Assembly: GCA_002382325.1 (NCBI GenBank)
Contig: DGAG01000007.1
Location: forward strand, 124,001 to 188,000
From: Epsilonproteobacteria bacterium UBA4036
Lineage (GTDB): Bacteria; Campylobacterota; Campylobacteria; Campylobacterales; Arcobacteraceae
Direction: 5' to 3'
Length of the DNA: 64,000 bases
Part shown: in pieces, positions 53,493-61,499 of the stretch
Layout: the number at the start of each line of letters is the position of its first letter
Numbering within the stretch: position 1 is the first letter of the stretch
Translations under genes and position numbers: made by a program
Notes under the pieces: generated by a model
What the model saw: the letters and a program-made list of their open reading frames with translations, nothing else
Database searches by the model: none
Told to the model about the DNA's origin: nothing

Positions 53493-54653
53493 TCAGAGTT
53501 TTTTAGCCCATCTTTTAAAGAGTCGGTGCGTGGTGATATTGGAAGGAAGCTCTTTGTGATGAATAATATGTTCACAAAGCAAATGAGCCAAGTAAGGAGC
53601 CAGAACAAAGCCTCTTCCTCCTAAACCATTGATGACAAAAAGATTGGCATATTGACTCAATCGATGATTTTGTACATGAGTTCCTTTTTTTATGTGAGGG
53701 AAGAGTTCTAAGGTTTTTTTTGAATCAATTAATCCTCCCACCATAGGGAAATAATCAACACTGGAAGCCCTTGCTCCAATTTTAATCTCTTTGAGTTTGA
53801 CATTTTCTAATTTTACTATGTCATTGGCACGATTAAGCAAAATATCTGTATCGATATTAACCCTATTTTCATCTTTACTTACACGTGCAAAATTATTGAG
53901 GTTGGGTTCTTTTAAACATTGTGTACATACGCTACTATCACAGTTAAATCGATGATGGGTTGCACCAATACTGACCGTATAAGAGGCGTTGTTTTCACTG
54001 GCAACACTGGTTGAGACGGAACACTCTTTATGGTAGTTAATATCGATACATGTAGACGTTTCAATAACAATACGCTGACCCCAAACAGGACGAATGTTAA
54101 AGTATTTTTCCCCTATAAGTGTGGTATCTGCTCCTGTGGTTAAGATGAGATGAGCAGTTACATACTCATCATTAATCGTATAATATTTTTCATCAAAACG
54201 TATTTCTTTGACTTCATAATTAAATTGTGTTTGAATATTTTTGGTCATTTTTTGACATACGTCTAAGGTTTTAACTTGAGAACCAATGGGAAAAAAACAC
54301 CCCTCTTCTTTTAAGGAATATTCAAAATCAATATACGGGATATAGGATTTAAACTTCTCTTTGTCTTCTTCATTTTTTGGAATCCGAAGAACGCCTTTGT
54401 TGATTAATTCATTGGGAAAATTCTTTTTATAAAACTCAAAGGAGAAATTCAGTGCTTGAGTGACCAACTCTTTAAATTCATTGGGTTTGCCCAATAAAGG
54501 CGATAAAAATCCTCCTGCTGCACTGCTGGCTGTTTGTGAAAAATCATTGTTTCTGTCTAAGAGCAGAATGTTTTTGTTATGTTGGGATAAAAAGTACGCA
54601 ATACTGCACCCTGCAATCCCTGCTCCTACAATAATATAATCGTATTGAGTCAT
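53493..54653 (-). CDS. FAD-dependent oxidoreductase, MnmC-C/DAO-like
   Basis: 386 residues. The FAD-binding start YDYIIVGAGIAGCSIAYFLSQ, SSAAGGFLSPLLGKPNEF, and the C-terminal NGLGGRGFVLAPYLAHLL place it in the D-amino-acid-oxidase superfamily. AGGFLSPLL and RPVWGQR recall the oxidase half of MnmC, which removes the carboxymethyl group of cmnm5U in tRNA. No methyltransferase half is attached. An unusual Cys238-x4-Cys243-x2-Cys246 motif (NCDSSVCTQC) is present. It overlaps the preceding rhodanese gene by 4 bp. Confidence 0.75.
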   Translation of the reverse strand: MTQYDYIIVGAGIAGCSIAYFLSQHNKNILLLDRNNDFSQTASSAAGGFLSPLLGKPNEFKELVTQALNFSFEFYKKNFPNELINKGVLRIPKNEEDKEKFKSYIPYIDFEYSLKEEGCFFPIGSQVKTLDVCQKMTKNIQTQFNYEVKEIRFDEKYYTINDEYVTAHLILTTGADTTLIGEKYFNIRPVWGQRIVIETSTCIDINYHKECSVSTSVASENNASYTVSIGATHHRFNCDSSVCTQCLKEPNLNNFARVSKDENRVNIDTDILLNRANDIVKLENVKLKEIKIGARASSVDYFPMVGGLIDSKKTLELFPHIKKGTHVQNHRLSQYANLFVINGLGGRGFVLAPYLAHLLCEHIIHHKELPSNITTHRLFKRWAKKL

Positions 54654-54964
54654 AAAGGAGTATCGTTTTTAAAGTTTGGTCTCCAATACCCTCTTCCTCC
54701 TCGAAGGCTAATGCAGGGGTTATTGGGAAACTTCTTTTGGTAATAGCTGAGTCTTTCTTTGGTTGTTTTGCCCGTATCGCAGTAAAACACAAAAACGGTT
54801 CCGTGAGGAAATTTTTGCAATTCAAAAGGATTATAAAGAAGGGTGGGTATATTTTCTAATGGTTTTAAAATGGTATCAACCAAAACCACGTCAATATTTT
54901 TCTTTTTTAATTCATTGGTATAGGTATATAACTCAGCTTGAGTCCACTCTTTTTTTGTAAACAT
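54650..54964 (-). CDS. Rhodanese-like protein (104 aa)
   Basis: The C-terminal part reads VFVFYCDTGKTTKERLSYYQ, then PCISLRGGRGYW, matching the rhodanese active-site loop (Cys then TG) and the following LRGG-x-x-W segment. The N-terminal half is short for a full rhodanese domain. Rhodaneses carry sulfur as a cysteine persulfide. It overlaps the FAD oxidoreductase gene, so the two probably share a pathway, perhaps tRNA thiolation or modification; this is inferred. Confidence 0.65.
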   Translation of the reverse strand: MFTKKEWTQAELYTYTNELKKKNIDVVLVDTILKPLENIPTLLYNPFELQKFPHGTVFVFYCDTGKTTKERLSYYQKKFPNNPCISLRGGRGYWRPNFKNDTPL

Positions 54965-55054
54965 ATGAATTTATAGCATAAATTGTTTGAATTTTATATT
55001 TACTCTTATAATATTTTGGCTAAAATAATAACCAAAAGATGTACGGAGAATTAA

Positions 55055-55414
55055 ATGAAAATATTAGTGGCAGATGACTCTAAAATGGCAAGACGAATGA
55101 TTTTAAAAATATTGGAAGATTGCCAAGAAACGGGGCATGAAATATTTCAAGCACAAAATGGTCAAGAAGCGGTTGATTTATACAAAGAACATATGCCAGC
55201 ACTAGTATTTTTAGATTTGACGATGCCTGTAATGGATGGGTTTAAAGCATTGAAATTGATTAAACAGCACGATGCAAATGCAAAAATCGTAATCGTTTCA
55301 GCCGATATTCAACAAGGTTCAATGAGTCAAGTACGAGAAGATGGTGCGATGGATTTTGTAAAAAAACCCATTTCAGAGGCGAAAATGAAACAAATTTTAG
55401 AAAAAATAAAGTAA
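55055..55414 (+). CDS. CheY-like single-domain response regulator
   Basis: 119 residues. Receiver landmarks: VADDSKMARRM, phosphoacceptor Asp in LVFLDLTMPVMDG near residue 54, IVSADIQ and VKKPISEAK. No output domain. It is followed after 4 bp by a CheC-type phosphatase and then a histidine kinase, so the phosphorylation cycle can be complete in this operon. Distinct from the cheY at 3120. Confidence 0.88.
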   Translation: MKILVADDSKMARRMILKILEDCQETGHEIFQAQNGQEAVDLYKEHMPALVFLDLTMPVMDGFKALKLIKQHDANAKIVIVSADIQQGSMSQVREDGAMDFVKKPISEAKMKQILEKIK

Positions 55415-55418
55415 GTGT

Positions 55419-56039
55419 ATGGAAAATTCAACGATACTAAATGAAGACCAACAAGATTGTTTACAAGAGTTAATTAATATTGCGTATGGTTCAGGCACAG
55501 CAGCAATTTCTGAGATTTTAGATGCTTTTGCAACGCTTTCAATACCACGAATTAATATTATAGAAACCAAATATCTCAATGACTATTTACAAAGTCAAGT
55601 TAAAGTAGATATGCCCCAATTTTTGGCAACGCAACTGATTAATGGAAAGTTTTCAAGTGAAAATCTTTTTATTATTGATAAACACTCTGCTGAAAATTTA
55701 GCACGAGAGTTTGGACTTGAAGAGAGTGAAATTGAGGATATTAATGAGTTAAGTGATGTGATATTGGAAATTACCAATATATTGTCTTCTTCAACGATCA
55801 GTAAATTTGCACAAGAGATGGACATAGAAGTCTCTTTTTCTCCTCCTCATGTTAAATTGCTCAATTCAATTGAAGAGATGGACAGCACGTTTATTGATAA
55901 ATATCATCAAGTTATTATTATTTCAACCATATTGCAGTTTGAGAATCAAAATATTCGAGGAGAATTGTTGATTTTAACAACCGATGATACCATTGAGTTT
56001 ATTAAAAAACTGCTTGACAAGATTTTAGATGAGTTGTAA
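55419..56039 (+). CDS. CheC-family CheY-phosphate phosphatase
   Basis: 206 residues. Both CheC/CheX active-site motifs fit D/S-x3-E-x2-N-x22-P. The first is DCLQELIN with Pro after 22 residues (SIPRIN); the second is DVILEITN with the matching PP near FSPPHV. Both sites appear intact, as in active CheC. It would dephosphorylate the CheY-like protein encoded just upstream. Its last base overlaps the first base of the kinase gene. Confidence 0.85.
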   Translation: MENSTILNEDQQDCLQELINIAYGSGTAAISEILDAFATLSIPRINIIETKYLNDYLQSQVKVDMPQFLATQLINGKFSSENLFIIDKHSAENLAREFGLEESEIEDINELSDVILEITNILSSSTISKFAQEMDIEVSFSPPHVKLLNSIEEMDSTFIDKYHQVIIISTILQFENQNIRGELLILTTDDTIEFIKKLLDKILDEL

Positions 56040-57565
56040 TGGGTTCTTTAAATAAAGCTGATTTAATATGTGAAACCATTGATAATGGGATCATTTTACT
56101 CAATGAAAATTTAGAAGTCCTTTTTTGGAATAAATGGTTAGAAACCAGAACCAATATCTCTTTTGACCAGATATCCCAGAAAAAAATTACCGAAGTTTTT
56201 CCCGATATTAATGAAGCCAAATTAAAACGAAAAATCAAAGCAACATTAACCTTAAACTCCCCTACTTTTTACACCACTGAACTCAATGAATCTTTTTTCA
56301 ATATTGAGTTTAAAAACAAAATTACTCATCGTGTATTTAAAAATATGCAACAAAATGTTACGTTAAATCCGTATGATATTGAAAATAAAACGGTTATTAT
56401 TTATGTTTATGACAGTACCATTTTAAAAGAGACCAACTTTAAACTCGCTCATGCTAAAGAAAAAATTGAAAAAGAACATAATAAGACATTGGCGATAAAA
56501 CAGCAACTTGAGGATTCAATTGATGAGTTTGAATTGCTTTTAAATGCTACCATGGAAGCCATTATTTTATTTGATGAAAATTATATCTGTACGAATATTA
56601 ATGATGTGGGAGTTGAACTCTTTAAGTTTGCGTCAAAAACTGAAGCTCTTGGCGTTGATATCTTAGCTTTTTTTGAAGATAAACAGCTGAATTATAAAAA
56701 GATTGAAAATACTTTTGAAGCTTCTATGAATACCGTTTGTAAACACACTTTTCCTGCTTTAATTAAAATTAAAAACGCAACGTTTAACGATAAAAAAATC
56801 AGAATTTTAACCGTAGTGGATTTGACAGAATTAAAATACCGAGATAAACTTATTTCAGAACAAGCTAAATTGGTTGCTATGGGAGAGATGATAGGAAATA
56901 TTGCCCATCAATGGAGACAGCCATTAAGTGCTATTAGTACAGCAGCAAGTGGCATAAAACTGCAAAAAGAGTTTAATATGCTAACCGATGAACTTCTTGA
57001 TGAGTCTTTAGATGGAATTGTAAGAAGTTCCATGCACTTATCTCAAACCATTAATGATTTTAGAGATTTTATCCAAGGAGATAAAGAGGTCGTTAAATTT
57101 AGTTTGGAAGAGAATTTAAAAAAAGATTTATCTATTGTTGAGGGTATGTTAAAAAATTATGATATTCATGTCTTTTTAGAGTGTCAAAAAACCATTGAAT
57201 TATACAATTATAAAAATGAGTTGACTCAAGCCATTTTAAATATTATTGATAACTCTAAAGATGCGCTGCTTGAAAAAAATGTTAAAGATAAATATATTTT
57301 TATTAATACCTATGAACTTTTAGATGAAGCCGTAATTGAAATTTATGACAATGCAAAAGGCATCAGTGATGACGTGATAAATAAGATATTTGAACCTTAT
57401 TTCACCACCAAACATAAAAGTCAAGGTACAGGACTGGGACTGTATATGACCCATCAAATTATTGAGAAAAGTATGGGTGGAACAATCAGTGTATCTAACA
57501 TAAGTTATGAGTACAATAACCACCATTTTAAAGGCGCTTGTTTTAAAATAACCTTGCCTTTATAG
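56039..57565 (+). CDS. Cytoplasmic PAS sensor histidine kinase
   Basis: 508 residues, without membrane segments. Two PAS-like domains (about 8-110 with NGIILLNENLEVLFWNKWLE, and about 165-275 with EAIILFDENYICTNIN) are joined by a coiled coil. HisKA has the phosphoacceptor His near 290 in NIAHQWRQPLSAIS, followed by an ATPase domain with YDNAKGISDDV and GTGLGLYMTHQII. Presumed donor for the CheY-like protein encoded in the same operon. Ligand or redox cofactor not evident. Confidence 0.88.
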   Translation: MGSLNKADLICETIDNGIILLNENLEVLFWNKWLETRTNISFDQISQKKITEVFPDINEAKLKRKIKATLTLNSPTFYTTELNESFFNIEFKNKITHRVFKNMQQNVTLNPYDIENKTVIIYVYDSTILKETNFKLAHAKEKIEKEHNKTLAIKQQLEDSIDEFELLLNATMEAIILFDENYICTNINDVGVELFKFASKTEALGVDILAFFEDKQLNYKKIENTFEASMNTVCKHTFPALIKIKNATFNDKKIRILTVVDLTELKYRDKLISEQAKLVAMGEMIGNIAHQWRQPLSAISTAASGIKLQKEFNMLTDELLDESLDGIVRSSMHLSQTINDFRDFIQGDKEVVKFSLEENLKKDLSIVEGMLKNYDIHVFLECQKTIELYNYKNELTQAILNIIDNSKDALLEKNVKDKYIFINTYELLDEAVIEIYDNAKGISDDVINKIFEPYFTTKHKSQGTGLGLYMTHQIIEKSMGGTISVSNISYEYNNHHFKGACFKITLPL

Positions 57566-57584
57566 ACTAAACTATAAGCATCAA

Positions 57585-57618
57585 CTTGATTGACATAGAC
57601 TCAACTTTTAGCTATAAT
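57585..57618 (+). promoter_or_regulatory. Promoter and HAIR-type HspR operator of cbpA-hspR
   Basis: TTGACA (57590-57595) and TATAAT (57613-57618) are 17 bp apart, a consensus sigma-70 promoter. Overlapping the -35 is CTTGATT-N7-ACTCAAC (57585-57605), close to the HAIR consensus CTTGAGT-N7-ACTCAAG bound by HspR. HspR is encoded in the same operon, so autorepression relieved by heat is likely. Confidence 0.75.
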
Positions 57619-57661
57619 ATTTTCTGAAAAAAATTATATATACGATAAATAGGAAAATATT

Positions 57662-58537
57662 ATGGCAAAAAGTTTATATGAAACTCTTGAAGTTTCTGAA
57701 AATGCAAGTGCAGATGAAATCAAAAAAGCGTATCGAAAATTAGCACGAAAATACCATCCCGATGTCAACAAAGAGTCAGGGGCAGAAGATAAATTTAAAG
57801 AAATTAATGCGGCATATGAAGTCTTAAGTGACCCCCAAAAAAAACAACAGTACGATCAGTACGGTGATTCTATGTTTGGTGGGCAAAATTTTCATGATTT
57901 TGCACAAGGACAAGGGCGTAATGTTGATTTAGATGAAATTTTAAGACAAATGTTTGGCGGAGGCGGTTTTGGCTCCTCTTCTTTTGGAGGAAATCCTTTT
58001 GGCGGAGGATTTTCTAATTATGGATTTGAAGAACCCGATTTGGATTTGAACGCACAAATCACTATTCCTTTTGATGTGGCCATTTTAGGCGGGAAACAAC
58101 ATATCTCTTTAAATAATGAGAGTTTTGATGTAAAAATCCCAGAAGGCATCAGTCCGGGTCAAAAAATACGGGCTAAAGGAAAAGGAAAATCGTATCAAAA
58201 TAAACGAGGCGATTTGATTATAAAGGTCAATATTGCTGCTTCTAATGAGTATGAACGAGACGAAGATACCTTGACAAAATATTTTGATATTCCTTTAAGA
58301 ACAGCACTTTTTGGTGATAAAGTGGAAATCAAAACCATCCATAAAACAATTACTCTTAAAATTCCAGAAAATACCAAACAAAATCAACGATTCAGAGTCA
58401 AAGAACTGGGTGTATTAAATCGAAAAACAAGTATAAGAGGTGATTTGTATCTCAAAGCCAATATTGTTTTACCGAAACTTGAAGAGTTGGATGCCTCTTT
58501 AATTGAACTTCTCAAAGAGAAGTTACCGGGGAAATAA
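57662..58537 (+). CDS. cbpA: DnaJ-family co-chaperone CbpA
   Basis: 291 residues. J domain 1-68 with the HPD motif in ARKYHPDVNKE, then a Gly/Phe-rich linker (GGGGFGSSSFGGNPFGGGF), then two C-terminal substrate-binding domains (ITIPFDVAILGGKQHI, IPEGISPGQKIRAKGKG). No zinc-finger repeats, so it is CbpA-like rather than true DnaJ. It stimulates DnaK. hspR follows after one base. Confidence 0.92.
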   Translation: MAKSLYETLEVSENASADEIKKAYRKLARKYHPDVNKESGAEDKFKEINAAYEVLSDPQKKQQYDQYGDSMFGGQNFHDFAQGQGRNVDLDEILRQMFGGGGFGSSSFGGNPFGGGFSNYGFEEPDLDLNAQITIPFDVAILGGKQHISLNNESFDVKIPEGISPGQKIRAKGKGKSYQNKRGDLIIKVNIAASNEYERDEDTLTKYFDIPLRTALFGDKVEIKTIHKTITLKIPENTKQNQRFRVKELGVLNRKTSIRGDLYLKANIVLPKLEELDASLIELLKEKLPGK

Positions 58538-58538
58538 G

Positions 58539-58916
58539 ATGAAAAGTGCTTATAATGAACCGGTTTACTTAATCTCAGCTGTTGCAGAGATTTTAAATAT
58601 TCATCCACAAACGTTGCGCCAATATGAAAGAGAGGGCTTAATTAAACCCTCTCGAACAAATGGTAAAATAAGGCTTTATTCTCAAAAAGATATTGATACC
58701 ATTAAAACGGTTCTTACTCTTACTCGAGATATGGGAATTAATTTAGCAGGGGTGGATTTGATTTTGCAACTTAATGCTAAAATAGAAAAACTTCAAAGTG
58801 AAGTAGAGAATTATAAAAACAAAATCAAAGATTTGAATCGATTTGGGGTTGTCCCCTCCTCTAAGGCATTGGTGATAAAGAAAAGCTCGTATGATATTGT
58901 AATCATTAAAGAGTGA
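58539..58916 (+). CDS. hspR: MerR-type heat-shock repressor HspR
   Basis: 125 residues from ATG at 58539, one base after cbpA; an in-frame upstream ATG lies inside cbpA and is rejected. MerR-like helix-turn-helix YLISAVAEILNIHPQTLRQYEREGLIKPSR with a following GKIRLYSQKDIDTIKTV, then a coiled coil (LNAKIEKLQSEVENYKNKI). It represses chaperone genes through HAIR boxes; one lies in front of cbpA. Confidence 0.92.
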   Translation: MKSAYNEPVYLISAVAEILNIHPQTLRQYEREGLIKPSRTNGKIRLYSQKDIDTIKTVLTLTRDMGINLAGVDLILQLNAKIEKLQSEVENYKNKIKDLNRFGVVPSSKALVIKKSSYDIVIIKE

Positions 58917-58989
58917 TTGGTTATTTGGTTATTGGTTGATGGTTTATAGCAATCTTTATTAACCATAAACTATCAACCACAACTAACCT
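58917..58989. repeat. Inverted array of degenerate 7-bp repeats (copy 2)
   Basis: The left side reads TTGGTTA, TTGGTTA, TTGGTTG, ATGGTTT, with GG pairs at 58919, 58927, 58934 and 58941 (steps 8, 7, 7). The right side has the complementary AACC/AAAC/AACC cores at 58961, 58967 and 58975 and more to 58988. The arms form an imperfect inverted repeat. It fills the gap between convergent hspR and ftsZ. Same design as the 24696-24820 array, with different bases. Confidence 0.65.
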
Positions 58990-60138
58990 CTATTTTAAAC
59001 GATATTGTACTTCGTAGTTTCTCATTAAAGGAGGAATATCTAAGTAATTTTCACTCTCAGGCGTAATTTTAGATGACGTAGAAATGGTATCACTGTTTGC
59101 ATTTTCGCTGTTCTCTTCTACGGATTGATTTTTTGATTCAAATCCTGTTGCAACAATGGTAATTTTAACTTCATCTTTTTCAAGCGATGGATCGGTTGTC
59201 GTTCCAAAAATAACTTCAGCATTTGAATCAATGGTTTCATGAATTTTTTCCATTACATTATTAATGGCAAACAATGAAACTTGTGGGTTAATGTTAAAGT
59301 GAATGAGCATCCCTTTTGCACCACTTAAAGACATTTTGTCCAATAAAGGAGAGTCAATAGCATTTTCAAGTGCTTGTATTGCAGCACCCTCTCCTTTGGC
59401 TCGTCCAATGCCCATGAGAGCCATACCTTTGTGTTGCATGATGGTTTTAACGTCAGCAAAGTCAGTATTAATATCAGAGTTTCCAGGGTTTAAAATAACT
59501 TCACTCATTCCGTTAACCGCTTGATAAAGAATATTATCAATGATTTTGAAGGCATCTTTCATCCCAATGTTTTCATCAACAATTTCCAATAATCGATCAT
59601 TAGGAATAACAATAATTGAATCACTCACTTTTTTAAGCTCTTCAAGACCTAAATTTGCCAACCCTGCTCTTTTTTGCCCTTCCCAAGAAAAAGGTTTGGT
59701 GACAACAGAAACCGTTAATGCACCTATTTCTTTTGCTGCTTTTGCAATAATCGCAGCCGCTCCCGTTCCTGTACCACCACCTAAACCAGCAGCAATAAAA
59801 ACAATGTCGGCTTTGCTGATGGCGTTTTTAATGTCTTCATAACTCTCAATAGCAGCATCTCGTCCAACTTCAGGTTTCATACCCGCGCCAAGCCCTTTTG
59901 TCAGCTTAAGTCCGAGTTGGATTTTTTTAGGAGCTTTGGAAATATGTAAAACTTGTAAATCAGTATTAGCAGCAATTAAGTCAATTTTATGACTTCCTTC
60001 GTTGATCATATGATTCACCATATTACAACCGCCACCGCCAACTCCAATGACTGAAATTTTAGCTACATTATCTGAAAGTACTTGATTGGGCATTTGCACG
60101 GTTATATCCTTGGCGTCAAATAAATTATCGTTGCTCAT
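58990..60138 (-). CDS. ftsZ: Cell-division GTPase FtsZ
   Basis: 382 residues from ATG at 60138, whose first base overlaps the ftsA stop (TAATG); an upstream frame extension into ftsA is rejected. Tubulin-like motifs: VIGVGGGGCNMVNHM, the signature GLGGGTGTGAA, and NPGNSDINTDFADVKTIM. The C-terminus has DIPPLMRNYEVQYRLK, resembling the family's conserved tail that binds FtsA. It forms the Z ring. Confidence 0.96.
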   Translation of the reverse strand: MSNDNLFDAKDITVQMPNQVLSDNVAKISVIGVGGGGCNMVNHMINEGSHKIDLIAANTDLQVLHISKAPKKIQLGLKLTKGLGAGMKPEVGRDAAIESYEDIKNAISKADIVFIAAGLGGGTGTGAAAIIAKAAKEIGALTVSVVTKPFSWEGQKRAGLANLGLEELKKVSDSIIVIPNDRLLEIVDENIGMKDAFKIIDNILYQAVNGMSEVILNPGNSDINTDFADVKTIMQHKGMALMGIGRAKGEGAAIQALENAIDSPLLDKMSLSGAKGMLIHFNINPQVSLFAINNVMEKIHETIDSNAEVIFGTTTDPSLEKDEVKITIVATGFESKNQSVEENSENANSDTISTSSKITPESENYLDIPPLMRNYEVQYRLK

Positions 60139-61499
60139 TAAAACCACTCCGAAAATTTTTTCCAAATCTTTGATACACCTTTGGCTTTATCTTGTTCTGA
60201 AATTCTGGGTAATATTTCTTGTTGTTTTTTATCTGCTTGAGTATTATTTGGTTTTATTTCATTTAAATTGTTCATAGGTTGTTGTGTCACCACTTGCTTT
60301 TGTCGTAATTTTTTATTGGAATCCAATTCAAAATTGGGATTAGGGTCAAGACCATAAAGTAAAAGACCAACAATCGTTGACATGGTTGGGTCATCAAAAC
60401 TCATATACCCGTTTCGTATATTAATGGGGTTAGCAATTTTAATGGGAATATTATCGAAGACTTCTTGTGCCAACTCTTTGATTCCTACAAGTTGGCTCAT
60501 TCCTCCTGTTATAACAATACCTGCACCTAAAGAATCAGCCACGCCACTTTTTTTGATCTTTTCTCGTGCAATGACCAAAATCTCTTCCACTCTGGCATGA
60601 ATAATAAGTTGAACTGAATCCAATGGCATCTCTTTGGTATTTTGTTCATCGCCAATAACAGGAATTTTAATTTTCTTAATACTGTTTTCCTCTTTATCTG
60701 AGTGATTTGAATGTGGCAGTAAATTGGCATATTTTATTTTGAGAGTTTCAGCGGCACTGGGTGGGGTATGCAAGGTTACGGATAAGTCGTTTGTAATATT
60801 AGCCGATCCAACAGGTAAAAAGTCATTATAAATAATGGATTTACCTTTAAAACAGACAATATCCGTGGTACTTCCTCCAATATCTAAAATGGCCGCTCCA
60901 AATTTCTTTTGTTGTTCATCTAAAACTGAAATGGCTGAGGCATAACCGCTTAACACAAAGTTGGTAACTTCAATATTAGAACTTTTAAGCGCTGATTTAA
61001 TGTTGGTCAATGCTGTTTTTTTGGCTGTTACAATATATACTGCCACTTCCAGCCTTGCTCCATTCATATTTAAGGGGTTATCAATAAGTTGAGAATCATC
61101 CACTTTAAAATAAATGGGCAAAACATGAATGACATCATATTCAGGTACAATGGTTGCATTGTATAATGCCATTTGCATGACTTGATTAATCTCAGTTTGT
61201 GTAATTTGACCATTGGGTACATTCACACTTCCTACACTTCGAATCCCTTTGGTATAAGCAGAAGAGAGAGAAACATAGGTGGAGTTAATGTGGCTTAAAA
61301 CACCTTTACTGACATTTTGAACCGCTTCTTTTATCGTTTTTGAAGCAACTTCAATGTTAGTAATTAATCCTTTATTGATACCATCACTGTTTTCAACACT
61401 GACCCCTAAAATATTAATTTTATTGTTTAAATCATTTTGAGCGATGACAGCGGTTATACTAGTTGTACCAATATCAATTGCTAAAATAGTATTATTCAA
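60138..61499 (-). CDS. ftsA: Cell-division protein FtsA
   Basis: 453 residues. Actin-like motifs: ILAIDIGTTSITAVIAQ at the N-terminus, AAILDIGGSTTDIVCFKG, and GIVITGGMSQLVGIKELA. The last residues SKIWKKFSEWF form an amphipathic helix that anchors FtsZ to the membrane. A low-complexity Gln/Asn-rich linker precedes the helix. Coupled to ftsZ; it starts one base after the PpiD-like gene ends. Confidence 0.94.
   Translation of the reverse strand: MNNTILAIDIGTTSITAVIAQNDLNNKINILGVSVENSDGINKGLITNIEVASKTIKEAVQNVSKGVLSHINSTYVSLSSAYTKGIRSVGSVNVPNGQITQTEINQVMQMALYNATIVPEYDVIHVLPIYFKVDDSQLIDNPLNMNGARLEVAVYIVTAKKTALTNIKSALKSSNIEVTNFVLSGYASAISVLDEQQKKFGAAILDIGGSTTDIVCFKGKSIIYNDFLPVGSANITNDLSVTLHTPPSAAETLKIKYANLLPHSNHSDKEENSIKKIKIPVIGDEQNTKEMPLDSVQLIIHARVEEILVIAREKIKKSGVADSLGAGIVITGGMSQLVGIKELAQEVFDNIPIKIANPINIRNGYMSFDDPTMSTIVGLLLYGLDPNPNFELDSNKKLRQKQVVTQQPMNNLNEIKPNNTQADKKQQEILPRISEQDKAKGVSKIWKKFSEWF

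Noticed and set aside
60139..60165. Longer start for FtsZ inside ftsA
   Set aside because: The ATG at 60138 overlaps the ftsA stop exactly and gives a normal FtsZ N-terminus.
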